A DNA stretch of 64,000 nt from Nostoc sp. NIES-4103 (lineage in GTDB: Bacteria > Cyanobacteriota > Cyanobacteriia > Cyanobacteriales > Nostocaceae): the NCBI RefSeq assembly GCF_002368335.1, contig NZ_AP018288.1, positions 2,658,838-2,722,837 of the forward strand, read 5' to 3'. The notes under the pieces were generated by a model. The model made no database searches. It saw only the letters and a list, made by a program, of their open reading frames with translations, and was not told the origin of the DNA. A program made the translations under genes and the position numbers. Of this stretch, positions 17,748 to 27,440 are shown piece by piece (within the stretch, counting starts at the first letter, position 1; every line of letters starts with the position of its first letter).

Positions 17748-20477
17748 TCATCCCGTGACATCTAATTGCTGTTGATTTAGATAGAAATAATGTCCCCGTT
17801 TTGCCATCAATTCTGTATGGGTTCCGCTTTCAATCAACACACCTTTATCTAATACCAAAATCAAGTCAGCATTCCGCACAGTGGAAAGACGATGAGCAAT
17901 TACCAATGTGGTTCTTCCCTTAACAATTTTATTCAAATTTTGCTGTATAATTCTCTCTGATTCAGTATCCAAATGAGATGTTGCCTCATCAAAAATTAAT
18001 AAGCGAGGATTACCTAATAAAGCCCTAGCAATAGCTATTCGCTGTCGCTGTCCTCCAGATAACAAACCTCCGCCTTCACCAATTTGGGTTTCATATCCCA
18101 TTGGTAACTTTTTAATAAACTCATCAGCACCCGCTAGTTTTCCTACCTCAATTACTTCTTCTAAAGTTGCCCCAGGATGCCCTAAGCTAATATTTTCCCG
18201 AATTGTACCACCAAACAAAAAAGTATCTTGGTCAACTACGCCAGCGTTCTGACGCAAGGAACGTAAGGAAATACTGGTAATATCTTGTCCATCAATTAAT
18301 ACTTTACCATCTGTGGGAGGATACAACCCCAAAATCAACTTAGAAATGGTAGTTTTCCCTGAACCACTACGTCCCACCAATGCCACAGTTTGACCTGGCT
18401 TTACTTCAAAACTGAGATTCTCTAAAATATTAATATCACTTTCTGGATGATAGCGAAATGTGACATTTTCAAAGCGAATATGTCCTTTAAGACGTGGTAA
18501 ATTTTGCCGTGCTTGGTAATGTAAATCCTCTTCTGGTTCTGTATCTATTACATCATTAATGCGTTCTATAGCAATGACGACTTCCTGCAACTGATTCCAT
18601 AATACAGTTAAGCGTTGAAAGGGCGTAATAATATTACCTAACAACATATTAAATGCCACTAGTTGCCCAATAGTTAATTGGTTGTGAATCACTTGATAAG
18701 CACCAAACCACAGCAAACCTGTAGTCATCAATGCTTGAATTGTGTTGCTAAATATTTGCAAACGATTGTTAATAACTTGTCCAGAAAAGTTTGTTTTTAT
18801 CTCTTTATTTAATAATTCTTCCCAATGCCAACGTACTGTTTGTTCTACTGCTGTAGCTTTAACTGTCCGGACACCAGTTAGGGCTTCAATTAGGTAACTA
18901 CTTTCATTAGCAACAGCATTAAAAATTTCTCTAGAAATTCTTTGTAAAAAAGGTGTGGCAATGAGTGCTAGTAAAGCAAAAGGTGGAATAATTAACAACG
19001 CTAATAAAGCCATTTGCCAACTATACCAAAACATCAATCCTACATAGATAAAAACGGTGAGTAAATCTAGCAGGATAGACAAAGCCTCGCCAGCAAGAAA
19101 GCGCTGAATTTTGCGGTTTTCTTGGACACGAGAGATAATATCGCCGACATAACGCGACTCGAAGAAACTCAAGGGTAGGCGCAAAGTATGGCGAATAAAC
19201 CCAACAATTAATGCTAAGTCTACTCTATTAGCTGTGTGGTCGAGTAGATATTGCCGCAACCCCATCATCGCCACCCGAAACAGGTTAAACATTAGCAACC
19301 CCAATCCCACCGCTGTTAAGGTGAGTTCCGATCGCTGCACTACCACGCGGTCTAAAATTAACTGGGTAAATAACGGTGTAATCAGTCCAAATATCTGGAT
19401 AAATATCGAAGCAATAAACACCTCCAGCATCACCAAAGAGTGAGGCTTAATCAGCTCAAAGAATTGCCAAAAGGGTGTTGATGTCTCTTTGGCATCCTTT
19501 AACATCGCTGTCGGTTGCAACAACAATGTGTAACCAGTCCAATTAGCTTTAAATTCGGCGTGGCTGAGGCTGCGTTGTCCAATGGCGGGGTCGGCTACAA
19601 TCACCTGTTTAAGTGTAATTTCGTAGACAACAATGTAATGCTTGCCTTCCCAGTGAACAATAGCTGGCAATTTTTGCTTTGCTAACTGCTGAAGACTTGC
19701 CTTTACAGGTCGTGCAGCAAAGCCAATACTTTCTGCGGCCGTTAATAGCCCTCGCAATGATGCACCATTGCGGTCTACATTGGCGATATCTCGCAAGCGA
19801 TTCACACTAAAGCGTTTTCCCCAATACCGAGATACCATCACTAAACAAGCTGCACCGCAGTCAGATCCACTCTGTTGGGCAAAGAATGGATAGCGCCGCG
19901 TTACCTGCTGCCATAAATGCCCGACTTTTTGAGTGGGATGAGGAAAATAGGCTTTGTTAATCTTTTTTTGGTCTGGCAGCTCTGCCGGACTTGACAAAAT
20001 TTCGAGTTTATGAATTGTATTTGATGCAGGTGATGTGATTGGTGAGATATCTGATTGTACCTGTCGAGGATTACGAGATAGCGCCTTATTCCACAAATGT
20101 TCCTGAACTTGGGGGTATTTAGCCATTAATGGCAACAACACCTCACCCGGAACAAAGCACAGTTGCAAGTTTAGTGAAGCTCTAGCACCATAGGGTTGTA
20201 ATTGTGCATTTGGGAATAAGGTAAACTCTGCAAATGATTCCCCTGGCTCTAAAGTGGCGATTAACTCATCGTCTTTGTCTAGTAACCTTACCTTGCCAGC
20301 GATCGCAATATAAATTCCTGTTTCGGCATCAGTTCCTTGCCAGAATTTACCGACTTTGGGGTTAAGGAATTTAACTTGTTGAAGACAGTGTTGATATTCC
20401 TGTTGCGAAAGAGAATGCCCCAGAATATTGTTGAACTGTTCTGGAGTCAGCAACTGAGCAGATAAATCTTGCGCCAT
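17748..20477 (-). CDS. Peptidase-containing ABC exporter (cNMP-like, C39, TMD, NBD)
   Basis: A 909-residue exporter that cuts double-glycine leaders and secretes the mature peptide. Order: a cyclic-nucleotide-binding-like N-domain (about 30-130), C39 peptidase with Cys207 in GSDCGAACLVMV, His280 and Asp296 in VADPAIG, six membrane helices (about 345-635), then an ATPase with GRSGSGKTT, LSGGQRQR and LLIFDEATSHLD. All peptidase residues are present, so it should be active. It is HetC-like in domain layout. Likely cargoes are the GG peptides at 11.3-15 kb. Its start overlaps the upstream HTH gene by 107 bp. Confidence 0.93.
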   Translation of the reverse strand: MAQDLSAQLLTPEQFNNILGHSLSQQEYQHCLQQVKFLNPKVGKFWQGTDAETGIYIAIAGKVRLLDKDDELIATLEPGESFAEFTLFPNAQLQPYGARASLNLQLCFVPGEVLLPLMAKYPQVQEHLWNKALSRNPRQVQSDISPITSPASNTIHKLEILSSPAELPDQKKINKAYFPHPTQKVGHLWQQVTRRYPFFAQQSGSDCGAACLVMVSRYWGKRFSVNRLRDIANVDRNGASLRGLLTAAESIGFAARPVKASLQQLAKQKLPAIVHWEGKHYIVVYEITLKQVIVADPAIGQRSLSHAEFKANWTGYTLLLQPTAMLKDAKETSTPFWQFFELIKPHSLVMLEVFIASIFIQIFGLITPLFTQLILDRVVVQRSELTLTAVGLGLLMFNLFRVAMMGLRQYLLDHTANRVDLALIVGFIRHTLRLPLSFFESRYVGDIISRVQENRKIQRFLAGEALSILLDLLTVFIYVGLMFWYSWQMALLALLIIPPFALLALIATPFLQRISREIFNAVANESSYLIEALTGVRTVKATAVEQTVRWHWEELLNKEIKTNFSGQVINNRLQIFSNTIQALMTTGLLWFGAYQVIHNQLTIGQLVAFNMLLGNIITPFQRLTVLWNQLQEVVIAIERINDVIDTEPEEDLHYQARQNLPRLKGHIRFENVTFRYHPESDINILENLSFEVKPGQTVALVGRSGSGKTTISKLILGLYPPTDGKVLIDGQDITSISLRSLRQNAGVVDQDTFLFGGTIRENISLGHPGATLEEVIEVGKLAGADEFIKKLPMGYETQIGEGGGLLSGGQRQRIAIARALLGNPRLLIFDEATSHLDTESERIIQQNLNKIVKGRTTLVIAHRLSTVRNADLILVLDKGVLIESGTHTELMAKRGHYFYLNQQQLDVTG

Positions 20478-21096
20478 GAATTTCAGAATATGTTCCTAAT
20501 TTTGCAAAGTTTATCGGCAAAATATCAGTATTATCGGGAATAGTTGCCGGTTTGAGGTCATCAATTAAAATCTTGGCACTCTGAGTTTGCTGATTGCGGT
20601 TTTCTTCAGCTCTACTAGGTTTTGGTAGCGTGGATAACCCCATTTGTTTGAGCAGTCGCTTAATATGGCGATCGCTCACCTCAATCCCAAATTCTTTGGC
20701 CAGATGTTTTCCCAGCCAGGCAGTTGTCCATCGTCGAAAAGCATAACCATGATCGCGAGGACTACTGCTAACTAGTTCTTTCAAACGTTCCGAGTACTGA
20801 TCATTTACTGTCTTGGGGCGACCAATTGGACAATCTTGCCATTGGTGGGCCATCCCAGCCCTAGCTATATGCGTCCAATGTCGTACTGTTGCTGCACAAC
20901 ACCCCAATATTTGACAGATTTCGGTTTGAGTTTTTCCTTCATCTGCCAACAACATAATTTCAATTCGTTGGCGGTAAGATTCAGGTAAACTTTTTTGTAA
21001 ACTTTCTAGCAGTAGTTTCCGCTGAAACGCAGTTAAATACTTACCACCAGCTGCATTTAGATACTTTGTGGCATGTTTTGTTTGGCTGTTAGACAT
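20371..21096 (-). CDS. Helix-turn-helix protein overlapping the exporter start
   Basis: A 241-residue protein with tandem winged or homeodomain-like HTH regions resembling the N-terminal part of IS630-type transposases: GKTQTEICQILGCCAATVRHW (helix-turn-helix), GRPKTV, then RRWTTAWLGKHLAKEFGIEVSDRHIKRLLKQMG. No catalytic DDE core follows. It could be a domesticated regulator of the exporter operon or a transposase remnant. Its last 107 bp overlap the exporter gene in another frame; the final 35-40 residues are low-complexity Ser/Thr/Ala, so the natural stop may have been lost. Confidence 0.65.
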   Translation of the reverse strand: MSNSQTKHATKYLNAAGGKYLTAFQRKLLLESLQKSLPESYRQRIEIMLLADEGKTQTEICQILGCCAATVRHWTHIARAGMAHQWQDCPIGRPKTVNDQYSERLKELVSSSPRDHGYAFRRWTTAWLGKHLAKEFGIEVSDRHIKRLLKQMGLSTLPKPSRAEENRNQQTQSAKILIDDLKPATIPDNTDILPINFAKLGTYSEIHGARFICSVADSRTVQQYSGAFSFATGISTLSSTS

Positions 21097-21363
21097 AAGC
21101 GTATAATCTACAATTTTTGTAGATCTACAAATGTTTTATGAGCAATATCTTGAGCTGAGATTTAACACACAAGCACTAACTGTTGCTTCTGGCAACTGCT
21201 GACGTTGGCTTTTATTGAGGTTGATTTGATAGTAAATTTTGCCTTACTAAAAAAAGTCGTAAGGCATTTTGTTATTGAGTACTATGATTACAACGTCATT
21301 TAATTAGTTTAGCTAGTCAAGCAATATCTCGCTAGCTATTTAGCTATATCTAATTCACAACAA

Positions 21364-21552
21364 TTAATCACGCTTTAGCTCACTAGACGAATGCATTTCA
21401 CTAGCCAGCCATTGCTTAATTAATTCCACTACAACTTGACTCATCTTCAGCCCACGCAAAGCGCAAGCTGCATGGAACTGCTTCTTGAGGTCGTCTGTAA
21501 TACTGATATGCATAGTACTAATGTTATGAACAGTGTCTATACAAACTGACAA
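21364..21552 (-). CDS. Ribbon-helix-helix (CopG/ParG-like) small protein
   Basis: The likely product starts at the internal Met (MHISITDDLKKQF, start near 21510). It has an RHH pattern: beta strand HISI, helix DDLKKQFHAACALRG, then MSQVVVELIKQWLASE. Such proteins serve as antitoxins or plasmid-partition-type regulators. No toxin gene is adjacent, so it may be an orphan. Confidence 0.6.
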   Translation of the reverse strand: MSVCIDTVHNISTMHISITDDLKKQFHAACALRGLKMSQVVVELIKQWLASEMHSSSELKRD

Positions 21553-21896
21553 ATGTACAAAACAGCAATTATTCTACGGATACTAACAGGATCAGTGTAA
21601 TTGCGATAGTAGTTAAGCTTAAAAAAATCTAAAACTTTTGACTAAAATATTTCCGGCATCTCATTTATATTGGATTCCAGCGTTTATGAAGAATTATTTA
21701 ACTTCTATCAGAGAGAAATATTAGTTTACATTTACTGCAACTTTTAACCCTATTTTTTCCTTCCATAGGATTTTTCAAGTTAGCAGGACTTACGCACAAG
21801 TAACAGAAAATATAAGTATAAAAATTAACTAATATTAGCATAGAGACTACTAGGTTATGAGAGTTTAAGCCTGATTTGACCAGTTTTAATTTTTAA
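21553..21896. other. Gene-free interval with a dispersed repeat end
   Basis: AT-rich. It contains AGCAGGACTTACGCA near 21783, a repeat end also found in reverse at 43503-43515, marking a dispersed element. No gene is seen. Confidence 0.5.
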
Positions 21897-22100
21897 TTAG
21901 ATTGACTGTGAACTTAAACCCAATTCTGCATATATAGGAGACAGTATCTTTCTCATAGTTGGCAGTTGTCTACTAAAAATATAGGCTCTGATCGCACAAC
22001 TAGCACCACCAAATAGTAAAGCATTGGTAACACCAATTTGATCTGCTAGCCCTCCAAAAAATAAATTACCAAAAGGAAGTATTCCCAAGAAACCTGTCAT
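21897..22100 (-). pseudogene. MFS transporter remnant
   Basis: A 67-residue fragment resembling the C-terminal part of a major-facilitator exporter: FLGILPFGNLFFGGLADQIG and ALLFGGASCAIRAYIF. The rest of the transporter is missing. The 5' side runs straight into a GGGGTGGGG repeat at about 22110, suggesting truncation by a repeat insertion. Confidence 0.6.
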
Positions 22101-22549
22101 AAATATAGGGGAAACAAAGCGTAGCTTTGGTGGGGTGGGGTTCTTCGCTTTTTATAAGTAATTAAGCGAACTTGATATAAAATCTGACTGATGACTGATG
22201 ATTGATGACTGATGACTGATGACTGATGGCGGTTAACGGAAAGCTAGAACCATGACAATGGAGTCTTTTTTATTTGGCAGTTCTTTAGTCTTTGCAATGT
22301 TTCTGATAAATCTTGAGTTGGTTTAGACATGATAAGCCCTGAATAATAGTTAATTTTACGTAATATTAGACTCACATAAAGTTTGTATGCTTAGTATTTG
22401 TTCAAAAAAAAGCCACCTGTACAATTAATACAAAGTGGGTGGATATAATAACATATAGTACCGAGCAAGCACAATTGCATACCGGAAAATGAGAAGATGA
22501 GGGAGATGAGAAAGAATTTACTTCCCCAGCTCCTCTGCTTTCCTGCTCC
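22101..22549. other. Gene-free interval with repeats
   Basis: Contains half of the CAAAGCGTAGCTTTG/GGGGTGGGG element (about 22112-22145) and a TGACTGA heptamer STRR (22182-22228). No gene is seen. Confidence 0.6.
22182..22228. repeat. STRR of TGACTGA heptamers
   Basis: Six near-perfect tandem copies of TGACTGA/TGATTGA. Heptamer STRRs of this kind are typical of heterocystous cyanobacteria. Confidence 0.85.
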
Positions 22550-24916
22550 TTATTCCGAAGAGGACGAGCTTGGTCTTAGTCTTTCGCGCCAAGAAGGTTG
22601 TTGTCGTGGAGGACTTGAAGAACCGGAACTAGTGCTGTTGGAAGATGAAGACCGCCGAACCCTAGCAGGTGGGGGATCTGAGTCTGCTTGTCTATATTGC
22701 CTTCTGCTACGAGATGGCCGTGATGGCTCTGAGGAGGATTCGTTAGAAGTTGATTCTTGGCTACGATAACGTCTGCGTCTTCTTGGTGAATCTGAAGATG
22801 GGTTGTCTTCTTGCTGGTAACGTCTTCTACTTCTTCTGTATGAGCGATTTTCGTCAGAATTGCGAGAACTTTGCTCTGCTGACTTTTCGTCGTCATCGTC
22901 TGACGAAATAGAGCGATTGATCACTCGTTGGGGCTTGATACGCTGGACTTTAATGCTGCCTTTGCGGCCCTCTAGTTTGGGTCTAGTGGGGAATTTTTCT
23001 ACAGGCATTCCCTTGACAGCTTTTTCCATAAATTCATGCCAGGTGTAAGCAGCGCTGCTACTGCTTCCCCAAGTGGGGCGGTTGTCATCATTACCTAGCC
23101 AAACACCTGCAACTAATTGGGGAATGTAGCCAATAAACCACAAATCGCGGGCTTCATCAGAAGTGCCGGTTTTGCCAGCCACAGGTCTATCATCTAATTG
23201 GGCAGCACCACCAGTACCATTTGTCACCACGTTGCGTAGCATCCAGGTCATGATGGCGGCGCTATCAGCATCAAGGACTCGCTTTGGCTGCAAATTATCT
23301 GACCAAATCACTTGACCTTGGCGGTTGACAATGCGGCGAATGCCATGGGGTTCTGTGTGTAATCCTTGGGTGGCAAAACCGCCATAAGCGCTGGTCAATT
23401 CCAGCAAATTTACTTCATTGGAGCCAAGAGCCAAAGAATAAGTTGGCTTGAGCTGGGATTTAATTCCCATACCTTGAGCTAGTTTAATGGTTGGCTCAAA
23501 TCCCACATCAATTAATACCTTCACCGCAATTATATTAATGGAACGGGTGAGGGCTTCTCGCATGGTCATGGAGCCGTGGAAATTTTCACCGTAATTTTTT
23601 GGCTCATAACCATCTACTACAAAGGGTTGATCTATGTAGCTGTCGTAGGGACTCTTACCGCTAGCGATCGCTGTAGCATAGACAAATCCTTTAAATGTCG
23701 ATCCTGGCTGACGCTGTGCTTGGGTAACGCGATTAAACTGGTTTTTACTAAAGTCGCTACCTCCAACCATTGCCGCAATTGTACCAGTACGGGGGTCAAT
23801 AGCTACCAAAGCTGCTTGCTTAAAGTTTTCCCAGCGACCTTGATTGCGTAAGGTTTTGGCAACTGCTTCTTCTGCTGCCTTTTGCCAAGTCGGGTTTAAA
23901 GTGGTTTCCACTATTAAACCGCCACCTGCTAGCACATCGGGGGAAACGTACTTTGGTAATTCTTTTTGGATGTAGCTAGTAAAATAGGGAGATTCTACTT
24001 GCAATCGCTTAGGCGAGCTGCTTTTGAGGGTAATTGGTTGCTGTGCAGCGGCTTGCCTTTCGCCTGCTGTAATGATGCCATCTTCTTGCATCCTTTGTAA
24101 TACCAGATTCCGCCGCTGTTTAGCGGCTTCTGGATTCTGCTCTGGGGAGTATAAACTGGGGGCGGGAGCTAAGCCGGCAATTGTTGCCATTTCTGGCAAA
24201 GTCAGTTGATCCACAGGTTTACTGAAGTAAACCCATGCTGCATCAGCGACACCGTAAGCCCCAGAACCCAAATACACCAGATTCAGGTAACGCTCTAAAA
24301 TCTGGTCTTTGGACAATTCCTTCTCCATTTTTTGCGAGAGACGAACTTCCTTGAGTTTGCGCCAGATTGTCCGCTCTTGCTTCAAAAACAGAATTCGCGC
24401 TAGTTGTTGGGTGATGGTACTACCACCTTCAACTACGTCTTGCGATCGCAAATTATTCCAAACTGCTCTGATAATCCCTTGGGGATCGACTCCACTGTGT
24501 TGGTTAAATCTTCTATCTTCTGAGGCAATGAAAGCTTTTTTGAGTTGATCTGGGATTTGCTGTAGCGTTAGCTGTTCTCTGGTGGCTTCTCCTGTTTGTT
24601 GGAGGATGGTGCCATCACTAGCTTTGATGGTCAGTGTTTGCTCTCGGATCACAGCATTGAGTTCAGATTTATCCGGCAATGTCCGATCTATTGACCCTAA
24701 AACCTGGTTAAAGGCTATGAACCCACCACCGAGACTTAAACTTGTCCAAAACCACAGGCGACGATAAAACGGTTTATCGCGGCTGGTAAACTTACCAACC
24801 AATCCAGATGATATGCCACTCACCTGGTTCAATAACTGCCTTACCCGCGTCGGTTTTGTTGGGGGTAAGCTTTCATCTGTGGATTTTTTACTTTCGTAAC
24901 TATTACCAGGCCGCAA
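22550..24916 (-). CDS. Class A penicillin-binding protein (PBP1A family)
   Basis: A bifunctional peptidoglycan glycosyltransferase/transpeptidase of 788 residues. After a cytoplasmic segment and one membrane helix (about 52-70) come the GT51 domain (ASEDRRFNQHSGVD, GGSTITQQLAR, KMEKELSKDQILERYLN) and the transpeptidase with SxxK in PGSTFKG, SxN in TRSINI and KTG in AGKTGTSD. All catalytic motifs are present. The last 130 residues form an unusual low-complexity tail of Ser, Arg and Asp, including SSDDDDE, RRSRRRY and SRPSRSRRQ runs, lying in the periplasm. The function of the tail is unknown. Confidence 0.95.
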   Translation of the reverse strand: MRPGNSYESKKSTDESLPPTKPTRVRQLLNQVSGISSGLVGKFTSRDKPFYRRLWFWTSLSLGGGFIAFNQVLGSIDRTLPDKSELNAVIREQTLTIKASDGTILQQTGEATREQLTLQQIPDQLKKAFIASEDRRFNQHSGVDPQGIIRAVWNNLRSQDVVEGGSTITQQLARILFLKQERTIWRKLKEVRLSQKMEKELSKDQILERYLNLVYLGSGAYGVADAAWVYFSKPVDQLTLPEMATIAGLAPAPSLYSPEQNPEAAKQRRNLVLQRMQEDGIITAGERQAAAQQPITLKSSSPKRLQVESPYFTSYIQKELPKYVSPDVLAGGGLIVETTLNPTWQKAAEEAVAKTLRNQGRWENFKQAALVAIDPRTGTIAAMVGGSDFSKNQFNRVTQAQRQPGSTFKGFVYATAIASGKSPYDSYIDQPFVVDGYEPKNYGENFHGSMTMREALTRSINIIAVKVLIDVGFEPTIKLAQGMGIKSQLKPTYSLALGSNEVNLLELTSAYGGFATQGLHTEPHGIRRIVNRQGQVIWSDNLQPKRVLDADSAAIMTWMLRNVVTNGTGGAAQLDDRPVAGKTGTSDEARDLWFIGYIPQLVAGVWLGNDDNRPTWGSSSSAAYTWHEFMEKAVKGMPVEKFPTRPKLEGRKGSIKVQRIKPQRVINRSISSDDDDEKSAEQSSRNSDENRSYRRSRRRYQQEDNPSSDSPRRRRRYRSQESTSNESSSEPSRPSRSRRQYRQADSDPPPARVRRSSSSNSTSSGSSSPPRQQPSWRERLRPSSSSSE

Positions 24917-25211
24917 TCGCGGTTCCTCCTTGTCAGAGTCACTTAAATTAGTTGCTCGTTGCTTGAACTAGGAGGTAAACTTCCCCACGTCAGTTCCTCG
25001 CTCAAAGTAGCTAACACCTAACCTCAATGTAATCATCTTGGGGTTAGCGCACCACGTTCGTGTTAGTATAATAGCCTATAAATAAATAACTGAATTCAGT
25101 GCTACACAATGTATTTTAAAATTCTCTTATTTTTATTTTTCAGTAGAAAAATATGTTAATTTGATGTAGTACTTAAAACCAATAAGATGATTAAAAATAT
25201 TTGGTAGAAAT

Positions 25212-25760
25212 GTGAAGGATGCACCAAAGCAGCCAGAGAATAGTTTAGTAAAGGCGAGTGCGATCGCCGCCAAACATCAGCGATGTGCAATTGCTCTTGG
25301 TAGTAATATGGGTGAAAGCGGTGCAATTTTAGCAGCAGCTATAGAGACATTAGCCCAGACACCAGGGATTATACTCAAAGCAACATCCAGTTGGTATATA
25401 ACCAAAGCTGTAGGCCCACCCCAGCCAGATTACTTGAATGGTTGCGCCATTTTAGAAGTAGAACTGCCACCACAGCAACTGTTAGAGACTTTGTTAGCCA
25501 CAGAGCAAAAATTTGGGAGAGTGCGTAGCCAGCACTGGGGGCCGCGATCGCTAGATTTAGATTTGTTGTTATATGATGACTTAATACTAGATACGCCAAC
25601 CCTCCAGATTCCCCATCCGAGAATGTGCGATCGAGCTTTTGTCTTAGTACCACTAGCAGAAATTGCCCCAGATTGGACAGAACCAGTTTCCGGAAGATTG
25701 GTAAAAGATTTGCTAAAAGATGTAGACTGTTCTGATGTACATTTGTTAAAGGGCAGTTAG
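25212..25760 (+). CDS. folK: HPPK, folate biosynthesis pyrophosphokinase
   Basis: 6-hydroxymethyl-7,8-dihydropterin pyrophosphokinase (182 residues): transfers pyrophosphate from ATP to the pterin before condensation with pABA. Motifs: ALGSNMGES near the N-terminus, KFGRVRSQHWGPRSLDLDLLLYDD (Mg and ATP binding) and IPHPRMCDRAFVLVPLAEIAPDW. The first 30 residues before CAIALGSN are not conserved. A Nudix gene follows in the same direction, an order common in Nostoc-type genomes. Confidence 0.95.
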   Translation: MKDAPKQPENSLVKASAIAAKHQRCAIALGSNMGESGAILAAAIETLAQTPGIILKATSSWYITKAVGPPQPDYLNGCAILEVELPPQQLLETLLATEQKFGRVRSQHWGPRSLDLDLLLYDDLILDTPTLQIPHPRMCDRAFVLVPLAEIAPDWTEPVSGRLVKDLLKDVDCSDVHLLKGS

Positions 25761-25845
25761 AATTACCACCCAGTAAACGCACAAAACGCTGATTTAACAA
25801 TTATGTCAGTAATGTTTGTGTATATAGAAGCACAGTATTTTTACC

Positions 25846-26394
25846 ATGCCATTAGGTAGAGAATTACCGCAACTGTTGAAACAACGCTTACTTTATAAGG
25901 GGCGTAAATTTGATTTTGAAGTTAATCGCTTGCGTTTGCCCAATAAAATAGAGGGAGAATGGGAGTGTGTTCGTCACCCTGGTGGTGCCCTAGCTGTACC
26001 CGTAACACCAGAGGGGAAACTTGTACTTGTGCGCCAATATCGTTTTGCAATTCAAGGACGAATATTAGAGTTTCCTGCCGGCACTCTAGAACGTAATGAA
26101 AATCCTCTAGAGACAATTCAACGCGAAATTGAAGAAGAAACTGGTTATACTGCTGGGAAATGGGACAAATTAGGCGAGTTTTTCCTAGCTCCTGGCTATT
26201 CTGACGAAATTATCTATGCCTTTTTGGCACGAGATTTGCAAAAGCTAGAGACACCGCCACCAGGAGATGAAGACGAGGACATTGAAACTATATTGTTGAC
26301 TCCTGAAGAACTGGAAAAAGCTATCCTTGATGGAGAACCAGTAGATTCTAAATCAATTTCTAGCTTTTTGCTGGCACGTTCTTTTTTAATTTAG
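25846..26394 (+). CDS. Nudix hydrolase, ADP-ribose pyrophosphatase type
   Basis: A 182-residue Nudix protein. The Nudix box spans about residues 79-101, with Gly79, then REIEEETGY carrying the catalytic glutamates. The surrounding sequence (VRHPGGALAVPV, VRQYRFAIQ, LEFPAGTLE, FLAPGYSDEIIYAFLA) matches ADP-ribose/sugar-nucleotide pyrophosphatases. It probably clears ADP-ribose or related nucleotides. Same strand as folK, with 85 bp between them. Confidence 0.93.
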   Translation: MPLGRELPQLLKQRLLYKGRKFDFEVNRLRLPNKIEGEWECVRHPGGALAVPVTPEGKLVLVRQYRFAIQGRILEFPAGTLERNENPLETIQREIEEETGYTAGKWDKLGEFFLAPGYSDEIIYAFLARDLQKLETPPPGDEDEDIETILLTPEELEKAILDGEPVDSKSISSFLLARSFLI

Positions 26395-26578
26395 TCAGTG
26401 GTCAGTGGTGAGTCAGTGCGGCCAAGAGGGGGTTTCCACGCCACTTGCTACAACGGGGGAAACCCCCGCAACGCAGTGGCTCCCCATGAGCAACTGACGA
26501 ACCCGAAGGGTCAGTGGTCAGAGCAACTAACAACTAACAACTGACTACTGACAACTAACAACAGTAAAATTAAACCGC
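26395..26578. repeat. Palindromic repeat and AACTAACA/CAGTGGT tandem repeats
   Basis: Contains CAGTGGTCAGTGGT, the GCCACTTGC...GCAGTGGC palindrome (26438-26485, core GGGGGTTTCC / GGAAACCCCC) and ACTAACA-type tandem repeats to about 26560. Confidence 0.7.
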
Positions 26579-27214
26579 ATGGGTGGCAGATTAATTGTAT
26601 TTGAAGGGGTAGAAGGGTGCGGTAAAACTAGCCAAATCCAGCTTTGTTGTCAATGGTTGCAAAGTAATGGTGTATCGGTAGTTGTCACTCGTGAACCTGG
26701 GGGAACAGAATTAGGTTTAGATTTGCGTCGCTTGTTGCTAGAAAAGTCAGACAATAAACCAGTGGCTGAAGTCACAGAATTATTGTTGTATGCAGCTGAC
26801 AGAGCGCAACACGTTGAACAAGAACTCAAGCCAAATCTTGCAATAGGAAAATATATATTGTGCGATCGCTACACTGACTCTACCATTGCCTACCAAGGTT
26901 ATGGACGGGGTTTGAATATGAATTTAATCAATCAGCTCAATTATATTGCCACTGGTGGTCTAGAAAGTGATTTAACTATCTGGCTAGATGTCGATGTCGA
27001 GGTGGGACTGGCGCGTAAACGTGGCGATGAAGCTGGACTAGACCGTATAGAGCAGGAGACGATCGCTTTTCATCAGCGTGTTCAAAAAGGATATGCACAG
27101 TTAGCTGCATCCTATCCATCCCGGATTGTACGCTTAGATGGCACCTTGAGTAAAGAGGCTGTCCAACAGCAGATTCAAGAGATTTTACGCGATCGCCGCC
27201 AATCTTGGATCTGA
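26579..27214 (+). CDS. tmk: Thymidylate kinase
   Basis: dTMP kinase (211 residues) forming dTDP. P-loop EGVEGCGKTS (residues 9-18), the DR-x motif in YILCDRYTDSTIAYQGYGRG and the lid region LARKRGDEAGLDRIE are present. It precedes holB with one gene between them; tmk-holB proximity is common in bacteria. Confidence 0.95.
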   Translation: MGGRLIVFEGVEGCGKTSQIQLCCQWLQSNGVSVVVTREPGGTELGLDLRRLLLEKSDNKPVAEVTELLLYAADRAQHVEQELKPNLAIGKYILCDRYTDSTIAYQGYGRGLNMNLINQLNYIATGGLESDLTIWLDVDVEVGLARKRGDEAGLDRIEQETIAFHQRVQKGYAQLAASYPSRIVRLDGTLSKEAVQQQIQEILRDRRQSWI

Positions 27215-27440
27215 GATATAAAATGTACCGCTGTACGCCCGTACAAGGTAGTTGAAAATTGAGGAGCAGAGGAGATGAGGAGGATAAATGAAATAATTCT
27301 TCACTTTTAACTCCTAACTCCTAACTCCTAACTCTTAACTCCTGCCTCTTTTAATGACAAAATTAGGAATTATGTATAAATTTGTGGAATCGCAAGTCCA
27401 TAATTGTGTTTTTAGCCAATCCTAATTCAGAAAAACTTCA
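27215..27440. repeat. CTCCTAA heptamer repeat interval
   Basis: CTCCTAACTCCTAA tandem copies around 27307-27350; otherwise nothing recognisable. Confidence 0.6.

Noticed and set aside
22497..22769. Plus-strand ORF opposite the PBP tail
   Set aside because: Antisense reading of the low-complexity Ser/Arg region.
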